DNA of 64,000 bases from an uncultured beta proteobacterium (GTDB lineage: Bacteria; Pseudomonadota; Gammaproteobacteria; Burkholderiales; Burkholderiaceae_C), in assembly GCA_903823025.1 (NCBI GenBank), contig CAIJRK010000049.1:29539-93538 (forward strand), in the 5' to 3' direction. Position 1 is the stretch's first letter; each line of letters opens with the position of its first letter. Shown here piece after piece: positions 36,559 through 45,681 of this stretch. The notes under the pieces are model-generated. The model was not told the DNA's origin. It saw nothing but the letters and a program-made list of their open reading frames with translations, and searched no databases. The translations under genes were made by a program, and so were the position numbers.

Positions 36559-37566
36559 ATGCTTATCAAAACCAACCGGGACGGCTTTGGCCATCCTGTC
36601 GCCAGCGAGATCACCCCTCAGTCCATTTATGAGGGGCGACGCAATCTCATCAAACTCATGGCCAGCGGGGTTGCCGGAGCCGCTTTAACTTCTTGGGCAA
36701 CCCGTGAAGCCCATGCGCAAAGTGCAACGCTAACGCCAAAACCCGGCAAACTGGCGGCCTTGCCCAATGTGCGCGCCAGTCTGCCGGGCGCTATCACGCT
36801 GGACAAGCTGACCGATTACAAAGACGCCAGCACTTACAACAACTTCTACGAATTCGGCACCGACAAGTCAGACCCCGCCCAAAACGCCCACACGTTAAAG
36901 GTCAGTCCGTGGACGGTCCAGATTGAAGGCTTGGTTAAAAAGCCAGGCAATTACGCGCTGGAAGACCTGCTCAAACTCAGTGCGCAAGAGGAGCGAATTT
37001 ATCGCCTGCGCTGCGTCGAAGGCTGGTCGATGGTGATCCCTTGGGTGGGTTATTCGTTGAGCGAGTTGATCAAAAAAGTGGAGCCGTTGGGCAGCGCCAA
37101 ATACATTGAATTTGTGACCTTGGCCGATCATAAAACCATGCCTTTTGTTGGCTCGCGTGTGCTGGATTGGCCTTATACCGAAGGCTTGCGCATGGACGAG
37201 GCCATGCATCCGCTGACTTTGCTGACTTTTGGCATGTATGGTGAGGTGTTACCCAAACAAAACGGCGCGCCGGTGCGGCTGGTCGTGCCTTGGAAGTACG
37301 GCTTTAAAAGCGGCAAGAGCCTTGTCAAAATCAGGTTTACCGACAAACAACCCGGCACCGCCTGGAACAAAGCGGCAGCCAATGAATACGGGTTCTTTTC
37401 CAACGTCAACCCTACGGTGGATCACCCGCGTTGGAGTCAGGCCACGGAGCGGCGCATTGGCGAGGACGGCTTTTTTACCAAGAAACGCAAGACCTTGATG
37501 TTCAATGGCTACGAGACGCAAGTCGGGCAACTTTACGCAGGTATGGATCTTAAAAAGTTCTTCTGA
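36559..37566 (+). CDS. msrP: Protein-methionine-sulfoxide reductase catalytic subunit MsrP
   Basis: A 335-residue periplasmic molybdoenzyme (formerly YedY) that repairs oxidised methionines in envelope proteins. A Tat signal peptide with RRNLIKL starts near residue 31. The molybdenum-ligating cysteine is in [15 protein letters not shown]. The stop overlaps the msrQ start by one base (TGATG), so the two subunits are coupled. Confidence 0.96.
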   Translation: MLIKTNRDGFGHPVASEITPQSIYEGRRNLIKLMASGVAGAALTSWATREAHAQSATLTPKPGKLAALPNVRASLPGAITLDKLTDYKDASTYNNFYEFGTDKSDPAQNAHTLKVSPWTVQIEGLVKKPGNYALEDLLKLSAQEERIYRLRCVEGWSMVIPWVGYSLSELIKKVEPLGSAKYIEFVTLADHKTMPFVGSRVLDWPYTEGLRMDEAMHPLTLLTFGMYGEVLPKQNGAPVRLVVPWKYGFKSGKSLVKIRFTDKQPGTAWNKAAANEYGFFSNVNPTVDHPRWSQATERRIGEDGFFTKKRKTLMFNGYETQVGQLYAGMDLKKFF

Positions 37567-38213
37567 TGGAGGTGCCCGCCAGTCCAAGGCCAAGCGTGCC
37601 GTTGAAAATGCTGCTGCTCCATCGCTTCGCCAAACCGGTTGCGTTTGGCTTGTCGCTGTTGCCGTTTGGTTGGTTGCTTTACGCGGCTATTTTTGATCAG
37701 TTGGGGGCCAATCCGACCGAGGCGTTAATCCGTTCAACGGGCGACTGGACTTTGCGCTTTTTGTGTCTGGTGCTGGCGGTGACACCTTTACGTGTGATGG
37801 CCGGTTTGTCCGCGCTAGCTCGGTTCAGGCGGATGCTGGGCCTGTTTGTTTACTTTTATGCAGTGTTGCATCTGCTGAGTTATAGCGGGTTTGATATGGC
37901 TTTTGACCTCTCGGCCATCGTCCAGGATATTCTCAAACGCCCGTTTATTCTGGTGGGATTTTCTGCCTTTGTATGGCTCACGTTGCTGGCGCTCACGTCT
38001 TTTAATCGCGCCATCAAGGCCTTAGGCGCCAAACGCTGGCAGCTTTTGCACAAGCTGGTTTATGGCGTTGCCGGTTTGGCTTTATTGCATTTTTTCTGGA
38101 TGCGTGCGGGCAAAAACAACTTTACCGAGGTGTTTGTTTATGCCGCAATTTTGTTGTCGCTACTTGGCTGGCGTCTCGTCAATTTTTACAGGAAAAAGAG
38201 CCGCCAGGGCTGA
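37566..38213 (+). CDS. msrQ: Heme-binding membrane subunit MsrQ
   Basis: A 215-residue membrane protein (YedZ) with about six helices and conserved heme-ligand histidines (AVLHLLSYSG; WQLLHKLVYGVAGLALLHFF). It passes electrons from the respiratory chain to MsrP. It follows msrP directly and is convergent with lysA, 18 bases apart. Confidence 0.95.
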   Translation: MEVPASPRPSVPLKMLLLHRFAKPVAFGLSLLPFGWLLYAAIFDQLGANPTEALIRSTGDWTLRFLCLVLAVTPLRVMAGLSALARFRRMLGLFVYFYAVLHLLSYSGFDMAFDLSAIVQDILKRPFILVGFSAFVWLTLLALTSFNRAIKALGAKRWQLLHKLVYGVAGLALLHFFWMRAGKNNFTEVFVYAAILLSLLGWRLVNFYRKKSRQG

Positions 38214-38231
38214 TGTCAGCGGCTTGGTTTG

Positions 38232-39515
38232 TCAGGGCGTCAGGAGCGATAGTTCCTGACGCATTTGGTCAGCCATCGTTTCGCGTTGGCGAATCAGGCG
38301 AGCTTGGGTGCCGTCCACCAGAACTTCGGGGGCACGTCCGCGTGAGTTGTAGTTGCTGGCCATGCTCATGCAGTAAGCACCTGCCGACAGCACGGCGAGC
38401 AGGTCACCGGCTTGTACAGCCAAAGCGCGATCATGACCCAGCCAGTCACCACTTTCGCAAATGGGGCCGACCACATCCCAGGTTTGAGGCGTGGCATCTC
38501 GCGGTGTCAGCGGCACGATTTGGTGAAATGCTTGATACATGGCGGGGCGGGGCAGGTCGTTCATGGCGGCATCAAGGATGCAAAAGTTTTTTTGCTCGCC
38601 GGGTTTCAGGTACAGCACCTGACTCAGGCAAACGCCAGCATTGCCCACCAGCGAGCGACCGGGTTCAATCATCAACTGGCGTTGTCCAAAGCCACGGGCA
38701 TCGAGTTTGATGAGCAGTTTTTGCCACAGTTCATCGGCAGCCGGTGGTGTGTCGTCGTTGTAGTTGATACCCAGGCCGCCGCCAAAATCAATGTGTTGCA
38801 GGGGAATGCCTGCGGCCTCAATGGCCTCCACCAAGTCCAGCATCCGGTCTGCGGCGTCAAGGTAGGGCGCGATGTCAGTGATTTGCGAACCAATGTGGCA
38901 GTCGATGCCCACCACGTTGATGCCGGCCAAGGTGGCCGCGCGCTGGTAAGTTTGCAGCACACGGTCATGGGCCACGCCAAATTTACTGCCTTTGAGGCCG
39001 GTTGAAATATAGGGATGCGTTTTAGGGTCCACGTTGGGATTCACGCGAAGGCTGACCGGGGCGCGCATGGCCATGGACAAGGCGACTTCGCTCAAGACTT
39101 CAAGTTCAGCTTCACTTTCCACATTGAAGCAACCAATGCCCGCCTCCAGGGCGCGACGCATTTCAGCCCGGGTTTTACCCACACCGGAGAAGATTATTTT
39201 GTGCGCTTGTCCACCAGCCGCCAGAACCCGGTCCATGTCGCCGCCTGAAACAATGTCAAAGCCGCAACCTGCCGCTGCAAACACCTGAATCACGCCTAAG
39301 GCGGGGTTGGCTTTCATGGCGTAACAAATTTGCACCTGGCGTCCGGCAAAGCCCCGTTGATAAGCGGCCAATGCGGCCAGCATGGATTCTTTTGAATACA
39401 CAAAAAGAGGCGTGCCATGCGTTTTGACCAAGTCACTTAAACGGACGTCTTCTAAAAATAGTTCATTGCCCCGGTAGGCAAGATGGGGTTGGCCGGGAAG
39501 ATTTTGGACGGTCAT
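38232..39515 (-). CDS. lysA: Diaminopimelate decarboxylase
   Basis: A 427-residue PLP enzyme performing the last step of lysine synthesis. The Schiff-base lysine is in CYAMKANP, the phosphate-binding region GGGLGINY and the catalytic cysteine in VGPICESGDWLG. The ATG overlaps the lptM-like stop by four bases, the common lptM-lysA arrangement of betaproteobacteria. Confidence 0.97.
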   Translation of the reverse strand: MTVQNLPGQPHLAYRGNELFLEDVRLSDLVKTHGTPLFVYSKESMLAALAAYQRGFAGRQVQICYAMKANPALGVIQVFAAAGCGFDIVSGGDMDRVLAAGGQAHKIIFSGVGKTRAEMRRALEAGIGCFNVESEAELEVLSEVALSMAMRAPVSLRVNPNVDPKTHPYISTGLKGSKFGVAHDRVLQTYQRAATLAGINVVGIDCHIGSQITDIAPYLDAADRMLDLVEAIEAAGIPLQHIDFGGGLGINYNDDTPPAADELWQKLLIKLDARGFGQRQLMIEPGRSLVGNAGVCLSQVLYLKPGEQKNFCILDAAMNDLPRPAMYQAFHQIVPLTPRDATPQTWDVVGPICESGDWLGHDRALAVQAGDLLAVLSAGAYCMSMASNYNSRGRAPEVLVDGTQARLIRQRETMADQMRQELSLLTP

Positions 39516-39754
39516 TGAGGGGCAGTCGTTACAGAGGGAATAGGCGTTGGGGTGGGAGATGGGTCGGTCTGCGGTGCAGGTTGAGACGCAGTTTTTGTGC
39601 GAAAAGGTATCAGCGTTTCAGGCAAGGTGGCGCGATTGTGAGCGTTGTGTTCTGTCGGCAAATACAGATCGCCGCGCTGACCGCAAGCGCTCAGACTCAC
39701 CGCACCCGCTCCAAGGACAATGGCACTGACTAGAATTCGATGAAATATCAACAT
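39512..39754 (-). CDS. lptM: Small lipoprotein of the LptM/YifL family
   Basis: An 80-residue protein with a lipoprotein signal ending [13 protein letters not shown], the hallmark of LptM. LptM helps the LptD-LptE translocon fold. The C-terminal half is proline/threonine-rich and disordered. The start at 39754 gives the correct signal peptide; an in-frame start at 39967 does not. It is divergent from cyaY, their 5' ends nearly touching. Confidence 0.88.
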   Translation of the reverse strand: MLIFHRILVSAIVLGAGAVSLSACGQRGDLYLPTEHNAHNRATLPETLIPFRTKTASQPAPQTDPSPTPTPIPSVTTAPQ

Positions 39755-39767
39755 GGGTGAAATTGTA

Positions 39768-40097
39768 ATGACCGACACTGAATTTATGGACTGTGCAGAA
39801 ATCCTGCTGAAAGCCGTTGAGGCAAATTGTGACCGTATCAATGATGAGGATCTTGCCGACATCGACAACCAACGCACCGGCGGCATGGTGACGCTGGTTT
39901 TCTCAAATGAGAGCCAGATCGTGATCAACCTGCAAAAACCTCTGCATGAAATCTGGCTGGCCGCCAAGTCAGGCGGCTACCACTACAAATTTGAGAATAC
40001 ACAGTGGATGGACACCAAAGGACAGGGCGAGTTTTTTACCAACTTGTCGCGTTTTGCCAGTGAGCAGGCAGGCTGCTCGCTCACGTTTGAGGCTTAG
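39768..40097 (+). CDS. cyaY: Iron-sulfur cluster assembly regulator CyaY (frataxin)
   Basis: A 109-residue cytoplasmic protein that binds iron and modulates IscS. The acidic first helix ([20 protein letters not shown]) and the sheet motif [20 protein letters not shown] are diagnostic. The start at 39768 (MTDTEFMD) is preferred over 39753 because of the GGTGA nine bases upstream and family length. The stop region overlaps the convergent mrcA end by four bases. Confidence 0.95.
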   Translation: MTDTEFMDCAEILLKAVEANCDRINDEDLADIDNQRTGGMVTLVFSNESQIVINLQKPLHEIWLAAKSGGYHYKFENTQWMDTKGQGEFFTNLSRFASEQAGCSLTFEA

Positions 40098-42487
40098 TCT
40101 TTAAAGAGATCGAGAATCTTTTCCCGTTCGCCGGTGGGTTGCATGGTTTTGGCGTCGGTGCCGACAAGGTCTTTGAGCTTTTCTTCAACCCCGACATTGC
40201 TAACGCCTGCACCTCGGGCGTATTCGTTGTAAAACCATTCGCCATCCACATTCACAACGCCCGCTGGCGGTGAGGGCTCGGTGACGGGAACATCTTTAAG
40301 CGCATGTTCCATGAATCGGATCCAGACCGGCAGGCTCAGACCGCCACCGGTTTCGCGGGAGCCGAGTTTGCGCGGCGTGTCGTAGCCAATCCAGGTGACG
40401 GCTGCCAGCGTGGGTTGAAATCCTGCAAACCAGGCGTCCAGGGAGTCGTTGGTGGTGCCTGTTTTGCCATACAAATCAGGTCTTTTCAGAATAACTTGCG
40501 CTGATGCCGCTGTGCCAGTACGTGTCACTTCTTGCAGCAGACTGTCCATGATGAAGGCGTTGCGGGCATCAATGACGCGCACTGATTCGTCCAGCACAGG
40601 GGGCTTGGTTTGCTGCAAGACCCGTCCCTTTTGTTCAGTGACTTTGCTGATCAGCCAAGGATTAACGCGGTAGCCGCCATTGGCAAACACGGCGTAAGCG
40701 GTGGCCATTTGCATCGGTGTGACCGATCCGGCGCCCAAGGCCATCGTGAGGTAGGCGGGGTGCTTATCACTGTCAAACCCAAAGCGGGTCACCCAATCTT
40801 GTCCTGTCTTGGCGCCGATAGCCTGCAAAATCCTGATAGAGATCATGTTTTTGGATTTAGCCAAACCACGGCGCATCGTCATTGGGCCTTCAAATTTGCC
40901 ATCGTAATTTTTAGGTTCCCAAGGTTGGCCGCCCGTGACACCTGCATCAAAAAAGAGCGGGCCGTCATTAATAATAGTGGCGGGCGTAAAGCCTTTTTCA
41001 AGCGCTGCAGAGTAGATGAAAGGTTTGAAACTGGAGCCGGGCTGGCGCCAGGCTTGGGTGACGTGGTTGAACTTGTTTTTCTGGAAATCAAATCCGCCCA
41101 CCAGCGCTTTGATGGCACCGTCACGGGGATCGAGGGCCACAAAGGCGCCTTCAACTTCGGGCAACTGCGTGATCTCCCAGGTATTTCTGAGTGTTTTGGC
41201 GACCCGGATGACCGCACCCCGACGAATTTTTGTGGTGGGCGGCGCCTTTTCCATCAGTCCTGATTCGGCGGGTTTGAGATCTACGCCGGTAATTTCAACG
41301 TTTTCACCGTTTTGACGAATCGCCAAAATACGCTTGGGGTTCGCCTCCAGCACGATGGCCGACATCACATCGCCATTGTCGGGATGCTCGTCCAATGTTT
41401 CGACAATGGCATCCTCAAGCTCCTGCGGATCAGTTGGCAAGGTGACAAATTTCTCGGGGCCGCGGTACACCTGACGCCGCTCGAAGTCCATCAGGCCACG
41501 TCGTAACGACTGATAAGCGGCGTTCTGATCCGCCGTATTTAGTGTGGTGTACACGTTTAAACCGCGCGTGTAAGTCTCGTCACCATACTGGGCGTACATC
41601 AGTTGACGCACGGTTTCAGCGACATATTCCGCATGAACCTTGGTCCTATTCATGCCCGATTTAATTTTGAGTTCTTCAACTTTTGCAGCCTGTGCCTGCG
41701 CATCGGTGATGTAACCGTTTTCTAACATACGGTCAATGATGTGAAGCTGGCGGATGCGCGCGCGCGCCGGATTAACCACCGGGTTGTAGGCTGAAGGTGC
41801 CTTGGGCAAACCGGCCAGCATAGCCGCTTCAGCCACGGTGATGTTTTTCAAAGGCTTGTCGAAATAAGCCTCTGAGGCGGCGGCAAACCCGTAAGCACGG
41901 TTGCCCAGAAAAATCTGATTCATGTAGATTTCAAGAATCTGGTCTTTGGTCAACAGGTGTTCCAGCTTGAAGGTCAGCAAGATTTCGTAGATTTTTCGGG
42001 TGTACGTTTTCTCGGTGGTCAGATAAACATTACGGGCAACCTGCATGGTGATGGTGGAGGCGCCCTGACTTTTAAACCGTCCCAAATTGGCGAATGCAGC
42101 GCGTGCAATGCCTTTGTAGTCAACGCCACCGTGTTCATAAAAGCGGTTGTCCTCAATCGCCAGCACCGCATCGGTCATGACTTTGGGAATTTCCTTGATA
42201 GGAATCAAATGTCGGCGTTCTTCGCCAAACTCACCCATCAGGTCGCCATCTGCGGTGAACACACGCAAGGGCAGCTTGGGACGGTAGTCAGACAAGGCTG
42301 AAATATCGGGCAGATTGGGGAACGCCATCGCCATGGCAATCGCGAGGACGATGAGAAGAGACGCAAGGCCTGCTGCTGCAATACCGCTACCCCAAAGCAC
42401 GATACGCAAGATTTTTTTGAGTATTGCGGTTGCTGGCTTGGCTTTTTGGGATGGACTGGATTCAGGAGCGGGTTCTTTGGAGGACAT
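40094..42487 (-). CDS. mrcA: Penicillin-binding protein 1A (bifunctional peptidoglycan synthase)
   Basis: A 797-residue inner-membrane enzyme. One N-terminal helix ([20 protein letters not shown]) is followed by the GT51 glycosyltransferase ([24 protein letters not shown]) and the transpeptidase with SxxK in [13 protein letters not shown], SxN in SKNMIS and KTG in [15 protein letters not shown]. It polymerises and cross-links the cell wall. It is divergent from pilM, the usual neighbour in betaproteobacteria. The 268 bases in between (42488-42755) hold the two promoters but no further gene was seen. Confidence 0.97.
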   Translation of the reverse strand: MSSKEPAPESSPSQKAKPATAILKKILRIVLWGSGIAAAGLASLLIVLAIAMAMAFPNLPDISALSDYRPKLPLRVFTADGDLMGEFGEERRHLIPIKEIPKVMTDAVLAIEDNRFYEHGGVDYKGIARAAFANLGRFKSQGASTITMQVARNVYLTTEKTYTRKIYEILLTFKLEHLLTKDQILEIYMNQIFLGNRAYGFAAASEAYFDKPLKNITVAEAAMLAGLPKAPSAYNPVVNPARARIRQLHIIDRMLENGYITDAQAQAAKVEELKIKSGMNRTKVHAEYVAETVRQLMYAQYGDETYTRGLNVYTTLNTADQNAAYQSLRRGLMDFERRQVYRGPEKFVTLPTDPQELEDAIVETLDEHPDNGDVMSAIVLEANPKRILAIRQNGENVEITGVDLKPAESGLMEKAPPTTKIRRGAVIRVAKTLRNTWEITQLPEVEGAFVALDPRDGAIKALVGGFDFQKNKFNHVTQAWRQPGSSFKPFIYSAALEKGFTPATIINDGPLFFDAGVTGGQPWEPKNYDGKFEGPMTMRRGLAKSKNMISIRILQAIGAKTGQDWVTRFGFDSDKHPAYLTMALGAGSVTPMQMATAYAVFANGGYRVNPWLISKVTEQKGRVLQQTKPPVLDESVRVIDARNAFIMDSLLQEVTRTGTAASAQVILKRPDLYGKTGTTNDSLDAWFAGFQPTLAAVTWIGYDTPRKLGSRETGGGLSLPVWIRFMEHALKDVPVTEPSPPAGVVNVDGEWFYNEYARGAGVSNVGVEEKLKDLVGTDAKTMQPTGEREKILDLFKD

Positions 42488-42755
42488 AAAAAACTTTTTT
42501 AGAAACGGTAGTGCATCACAAAAATGATGTTTTTACAGCGTTGGCGCGGTAGTATCCGCTATTGTTGCGCATCACTGATGAGGCTTGTGGTCATGGACGA
42601 CCGACTGGGCCATGTCAACGTCCCTATTATTTTGACCGACTGCCCTGCACCAGGCGAGATTAGAGACCTTGGTTGCCAAAAGGGCTTGCTGCTAGTATGG
42701 ACGTTGAATTTTGTAGTTTCGCTGGTCTTCGATCAGCCTGTTTCAGGAGTTGGTT

Positions 42756-43835
42756 TTGATCGCTTTGGGGTCTCTTTTTAGTCGGCAGCCTGCGCCCATG
42801 CTGGGTCTTGATATCAGTGCGTCCAGCGTCAAGGTGGTTGAGTTGGGTCATGATAAAGCGGGCAATCTGGTGCTTGAACACTGTGCCATTGTGCCGCTTG
42901 AGCGCGGCTGGATTACGGACGGTAACCTCGAAAAGTTTGATGAAGTTGCTGAGGCCGTCCGGCAAGTGGTCAAAAAAAGTGGGACCAAAACCAGAAATGT
43001 GGCGATGGCTTTGCCGCCCTCTGCGGTGATTACCAAAAAAATAACGCTGCCCGGCGGCATGTCCGATCAAGAACTGGAGATGCAGGTTGAGGCCGAGGCG
43101 AATCAGTACATTCCATTTCCTCTGGATGAGGTGAGCCTTGACTTTTGCATTGTGGGGCCGAGCGCCGCCTCAACAGGCGACATTGATGTACTTATTGCCG
43201 CCTCACGTAAAGAAAAAGTTCAGGATATTCAAGGCTTGGCTGAAGCCGCTGGTTTGAAACCTGTGATTGTTGACATTGAGTCTTACGCCTCACGTCTGGC
43301 AACCGGGCGCTTGATTGAAAATTTGCCCAACAAAGGGGTCAACAGCATTGTTGCCCTATTTGAAGTAGGTGCGATGACGACCAGTATGCAAGTCATCTGC
43401 AACGATGAAGTTTTGTATGACCGGGACCAAGCGTTTGGGGGTGCTCAACTCACGCAATTAATTGTGCGTCAATATGGATTTTCTCAGGAAGAAGCTGAAA
43501 CCAAAAAACGAAAGGGTGAACTTCCTGACGACTATGAAGCCACGGTGTTGCGTCCCTTTGTTGAAAGCATGGTGCAAGAAATTGGCCGGGCGTTGCAATT
43601 CTTTTTCACCAGCACACCCAATAACAAAGTTGATTACGTGTTGTTGGCCGGCGGTTCGGCAGCCTTACCCGGTTTGACTGCGGCGGTCACACAACACACC
43701 ACGTTTGCCTGCAGCTTGGTGAACCCGTTTGAGGGCATGAAAATTGGCGAAGGCGTCCGCTTGAAGCAAATGACGCGGGAGGCACCGTCCTACCTCACGT
43801 CTTGTGGACTGGCGTTGCGGAGATTTATGCAGTGA
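42756..43835 (+). CDS. pilM: Type IV pilus assembly protein PilM
   Basis: A 359-residue actin-like cytoplasmic protein that anchors the PilNO inner-membrane platform. The start is a TTG at 42756, six bases after CAGGAG (42744-42749), giving (M)IALGSLFSRQPAP, as in other PilM proteins. The ATPase-fold motifs LGLDISASSVKVVEL and VLLAGGSAALPGL are clear. First gene of the pilMNOPQ operon; its stop overlaps the pilN start. Confidence 0.95.
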   Translation: MIALGSLFSRQPAPMLGLDISASSVKVVELGHDKAGNLVLEHCAIVPLERGWITDGNLEKFDEVAEAVRQVVKKSGTKTRNVAMALPPSAVITKKITLPGGMSDQELEMQVEAEANQYIPFPLDEVSLDFCIVGPSAASTGDIDVLIAASRKEKVQDIQGLAEAAGLKPVIVDIESYASRLATGRLIENLPNKGVNSIVALFEVGAMTTSMQVICNDEVLYDRDQAFGGAQLTQLIVRQYGFSQEEAETKKRKGELPDDYEATVLRPFVESMVQEIGRALQFFFTSTPNNKVDYVLLAGGSAALPGLTAAVTQHTTFACSLVNPFEGMKIGEGVRLKQMTREAPSYLTSCGLALRRFMQ

Positions 43836-44452
43836 TTCTGATTAATCTATTGCCACACCGGGAGGTTGCCCGAAAACAGCGTCAGGACATTTTTAATGTC
43901 AGCCTGGGCATCGCTGCCTTGGTTGGGGGTTTGTTGGCAGGTATTATTTTTCTTTGGTATCAAGCGCAAATAGCGGGGCAAGAGAGTAAAAACAGACTGT
44001 TGCAAACGGAGATCACGCTGTTTGACAAACAAATTAAAGACATTGCCGTGCTTGAGCGCGAAATTACAGCCTTGCGGGCGCGCCAACAAGCCGTGGAAGA
44101 TTTGCAGGAAGACCGCAATATGCCGGTTCATTTGCTGGCAGAACTGGTCAAACAGCTACCCGATGGCGTGTACATCACCGCCATGCGTCAATCCAGTCAA
44201 AGTGTGACGCTGCAAGGTGTCGCTCAGTCCAATGAGCGCGTGTCGGAGTTATTGCGCAATCTGGGTAACAACACGCCTTGGTTTTCCAGGCCTGAGTTGA
44301 TTGAAATTGTGGCTGGCACGGTAGCGCTGGCGCCCAAGGAGCAACGGCGTGTTGCCAACTTCACCATCCGCGTGACGTTGATCCGGGCCAGCGAGGCTGA
44401 AACACAGCAAGCCGAGGCGGCTGCAGCGGCCACCTTGCTTGCTAAACCCTAG
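43832..44452 (+). CDS. pilN: Type IV pilus assembly protein PilN
   Basis: A 206-residue bitopic membrane protein starting at the GTG at 43832, which overlaps the pilM stop (GTGA). The N-terminus INLLPHREVARK is the conserved segment that binds PilM; a single membrane helix and a coiled coil (about residues 50-90) follow, then a ferredoxin-like domain. Confidence 0.94.
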   Translation: MILINLLPHREVARKQRQDIFNVSLGIAALVGGLLAGIIFLWYQAQIAGQESKNRLLQTEITLFDKQIKDIAVLEREITALRARQQAVEDLQEDRNMPVHLLAELVKQLPDGVYITAMRQSSQSVTLQGVAQSNERVSELLRNLGNNTPWFSRPELIEIVAGTVALAPKEQRRVANFTIRVTLIRASEAETQQAEAAAAATLLAKP

Positions 44453-44464
44453 GCACGCGGCATC

Positions 44465-45139
44465 ATGGCAACCAAACCCTCGTTTAAAAATATTGATTTT
44501 CCTGCCTTGCAGGAAAAAATTCTCAGTCAATTTCGTGATCTGGATCCCAAAGACCCCTCGCGCTGGCCTGCGGTTCCACGTTATTCGCTTTGTGCCACGG
44601 TGACGGCACTGGTGGTCACCGCGTTGTGGTTTTTGTGGTTGAGTGCCTTCGCTACACAATTGGAGACTGAGCAGGGAAAAGAAGTCAAACTGCGCCAGGA
44701 ATACACGGCCAAACTCAGCAAAGCCGTCAATCTGGACGCGCTCAAAAAACAACGTGAGCAGGTGCTGCAATACGTCACCCAACTCGAAAAGCAGTTGCCC
44801 AGCAAAGCGGAGATGGACGCGCTGCTGTCCGACATTAACCAGGCGGGTTTGGGACGCAGCCTGCAATTTGACCTGTTTCGCCCCGGACAAGTGGTCGTTC
44901 GGGACTACTACGCGGAGCTGCCCATTACGGTGCGGGTGACCGGGCGGTATCACGATATGGGCACCTTTGCCTCGGATATTGCTAACCTTTCCCGCATTGT
45001 CACGCTCAATAACCTGGTCATCGTGCCCACCAAAGAAGGGACGTTAACCATGGATGCCACCGCCAAAACCTTCCGTTATCTTGACCTTGAAGAGATCGCC
45101 GCGCAGCGCAAAGCAGCACCCAAAGGGGCTAAAAAATGA
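44465..45139 (+). CDS. pilO: Type IV pilus assembly protein PilO
   Basis: A 224-residue partner of PilN with one membrane helix (VTALVVTALWFLWLSAFA), a coiled coil (RQEYTAKLSKAVNLDALKKQ) and a C-terminal ferredoxin-like domain (LPITVRVTGRYHDMGTFAS). It links PilN in the inner membrane to PilP. Confidence 0.94.
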   Translation: MATKPSFKNIDFPALQEKILSQFRDLDPKDPSRWPAVPRYSLCATVTALVVTALWFLWLSAFATQLETEQGKEVKLRQEYTAKLSKAVNLDALKKQREQVLQYVTQLEKQLPSKAEMDALLSDINQAGLGRSLQFDLFRPGQVVVRDYYAELPITVRVTGRYHDMGTFASDIANLSRIVTLNNLVIVPTKEGTLTMDATAKTFRYLDLEEIAAQRKAAPKGAKK

Positions 45140-45681
45140 GGGCCGTGATGCGGTTGAGCTTTTTTGTCACGCTGGTCGTCCTGCTGGCCGGTTGCGGCGA
45201 CGCCAGTCAGAATGAGTTGAAGCAATGGATGGCCGAGCAAAAGAGACAAATCAAGCCCAAAGTGGCCCCTGTCTCTGAACCCAAACAGTTTGTGCCAGAC
45301 AGTTATGACCAGACCAACGCACTGGCCCCGTTTGATATTCAAAAGCTGACGCAAGCTTTAAAAAAAGACGATGCGGTGCCAGGTGCCAGTGGCGCTTTAA
45401 TTGCTGCCGAGTTGGCGCGGCGCAAAGAACCGTTGGAATCTTTTCCGCTGGATGCCATGACGTTGGTGGGTCATCTGGTCAAGGCTGGTCAGCCGATTGC
45501 GCTGATAAAAATTCAAACCCTGCTGTATCAGGTAAACACCGGCAACTATCTCGGGCAAAACTATGGGCGCGTGATGAAAATCACTGAAACGGAACTGACG
45601 TTGCGCGAAATTGTGCAAGACCCGGCAGGGGAATGGGTTGAGCGCATAACAACATTGCAGCTTCAAGAGGCAACGAAATGA
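45136..45681 (+). CDS. pilP: Type IV pilus lipoprotein PilP
   Basis: A 181-residue lipoprotein with lipobox LLAGCGD, a disordered linker and a C-terminal beta domain (NTGNYLGQNYGRVMKI). It connects the PilNO platform with the PilQ secretin. Start and stop both overlap neighbours by four bases. Confidence 0.94.
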   Translation: MRAVMRLSFFVTLVVLLAGCGDASQNELKQWMAEQKRQIKPKVAPVSEPKQFVPDSYDQTNALAPFDIQKLTQALKKDDAVPGASGALIAAELARRKEPLESFPLDAMTLVGHLVKAGQPIALIKIQTLLYQVNTGNYLGQNYGRVMKITETELTLREIVQDPAGEWVERITTLQLQEATK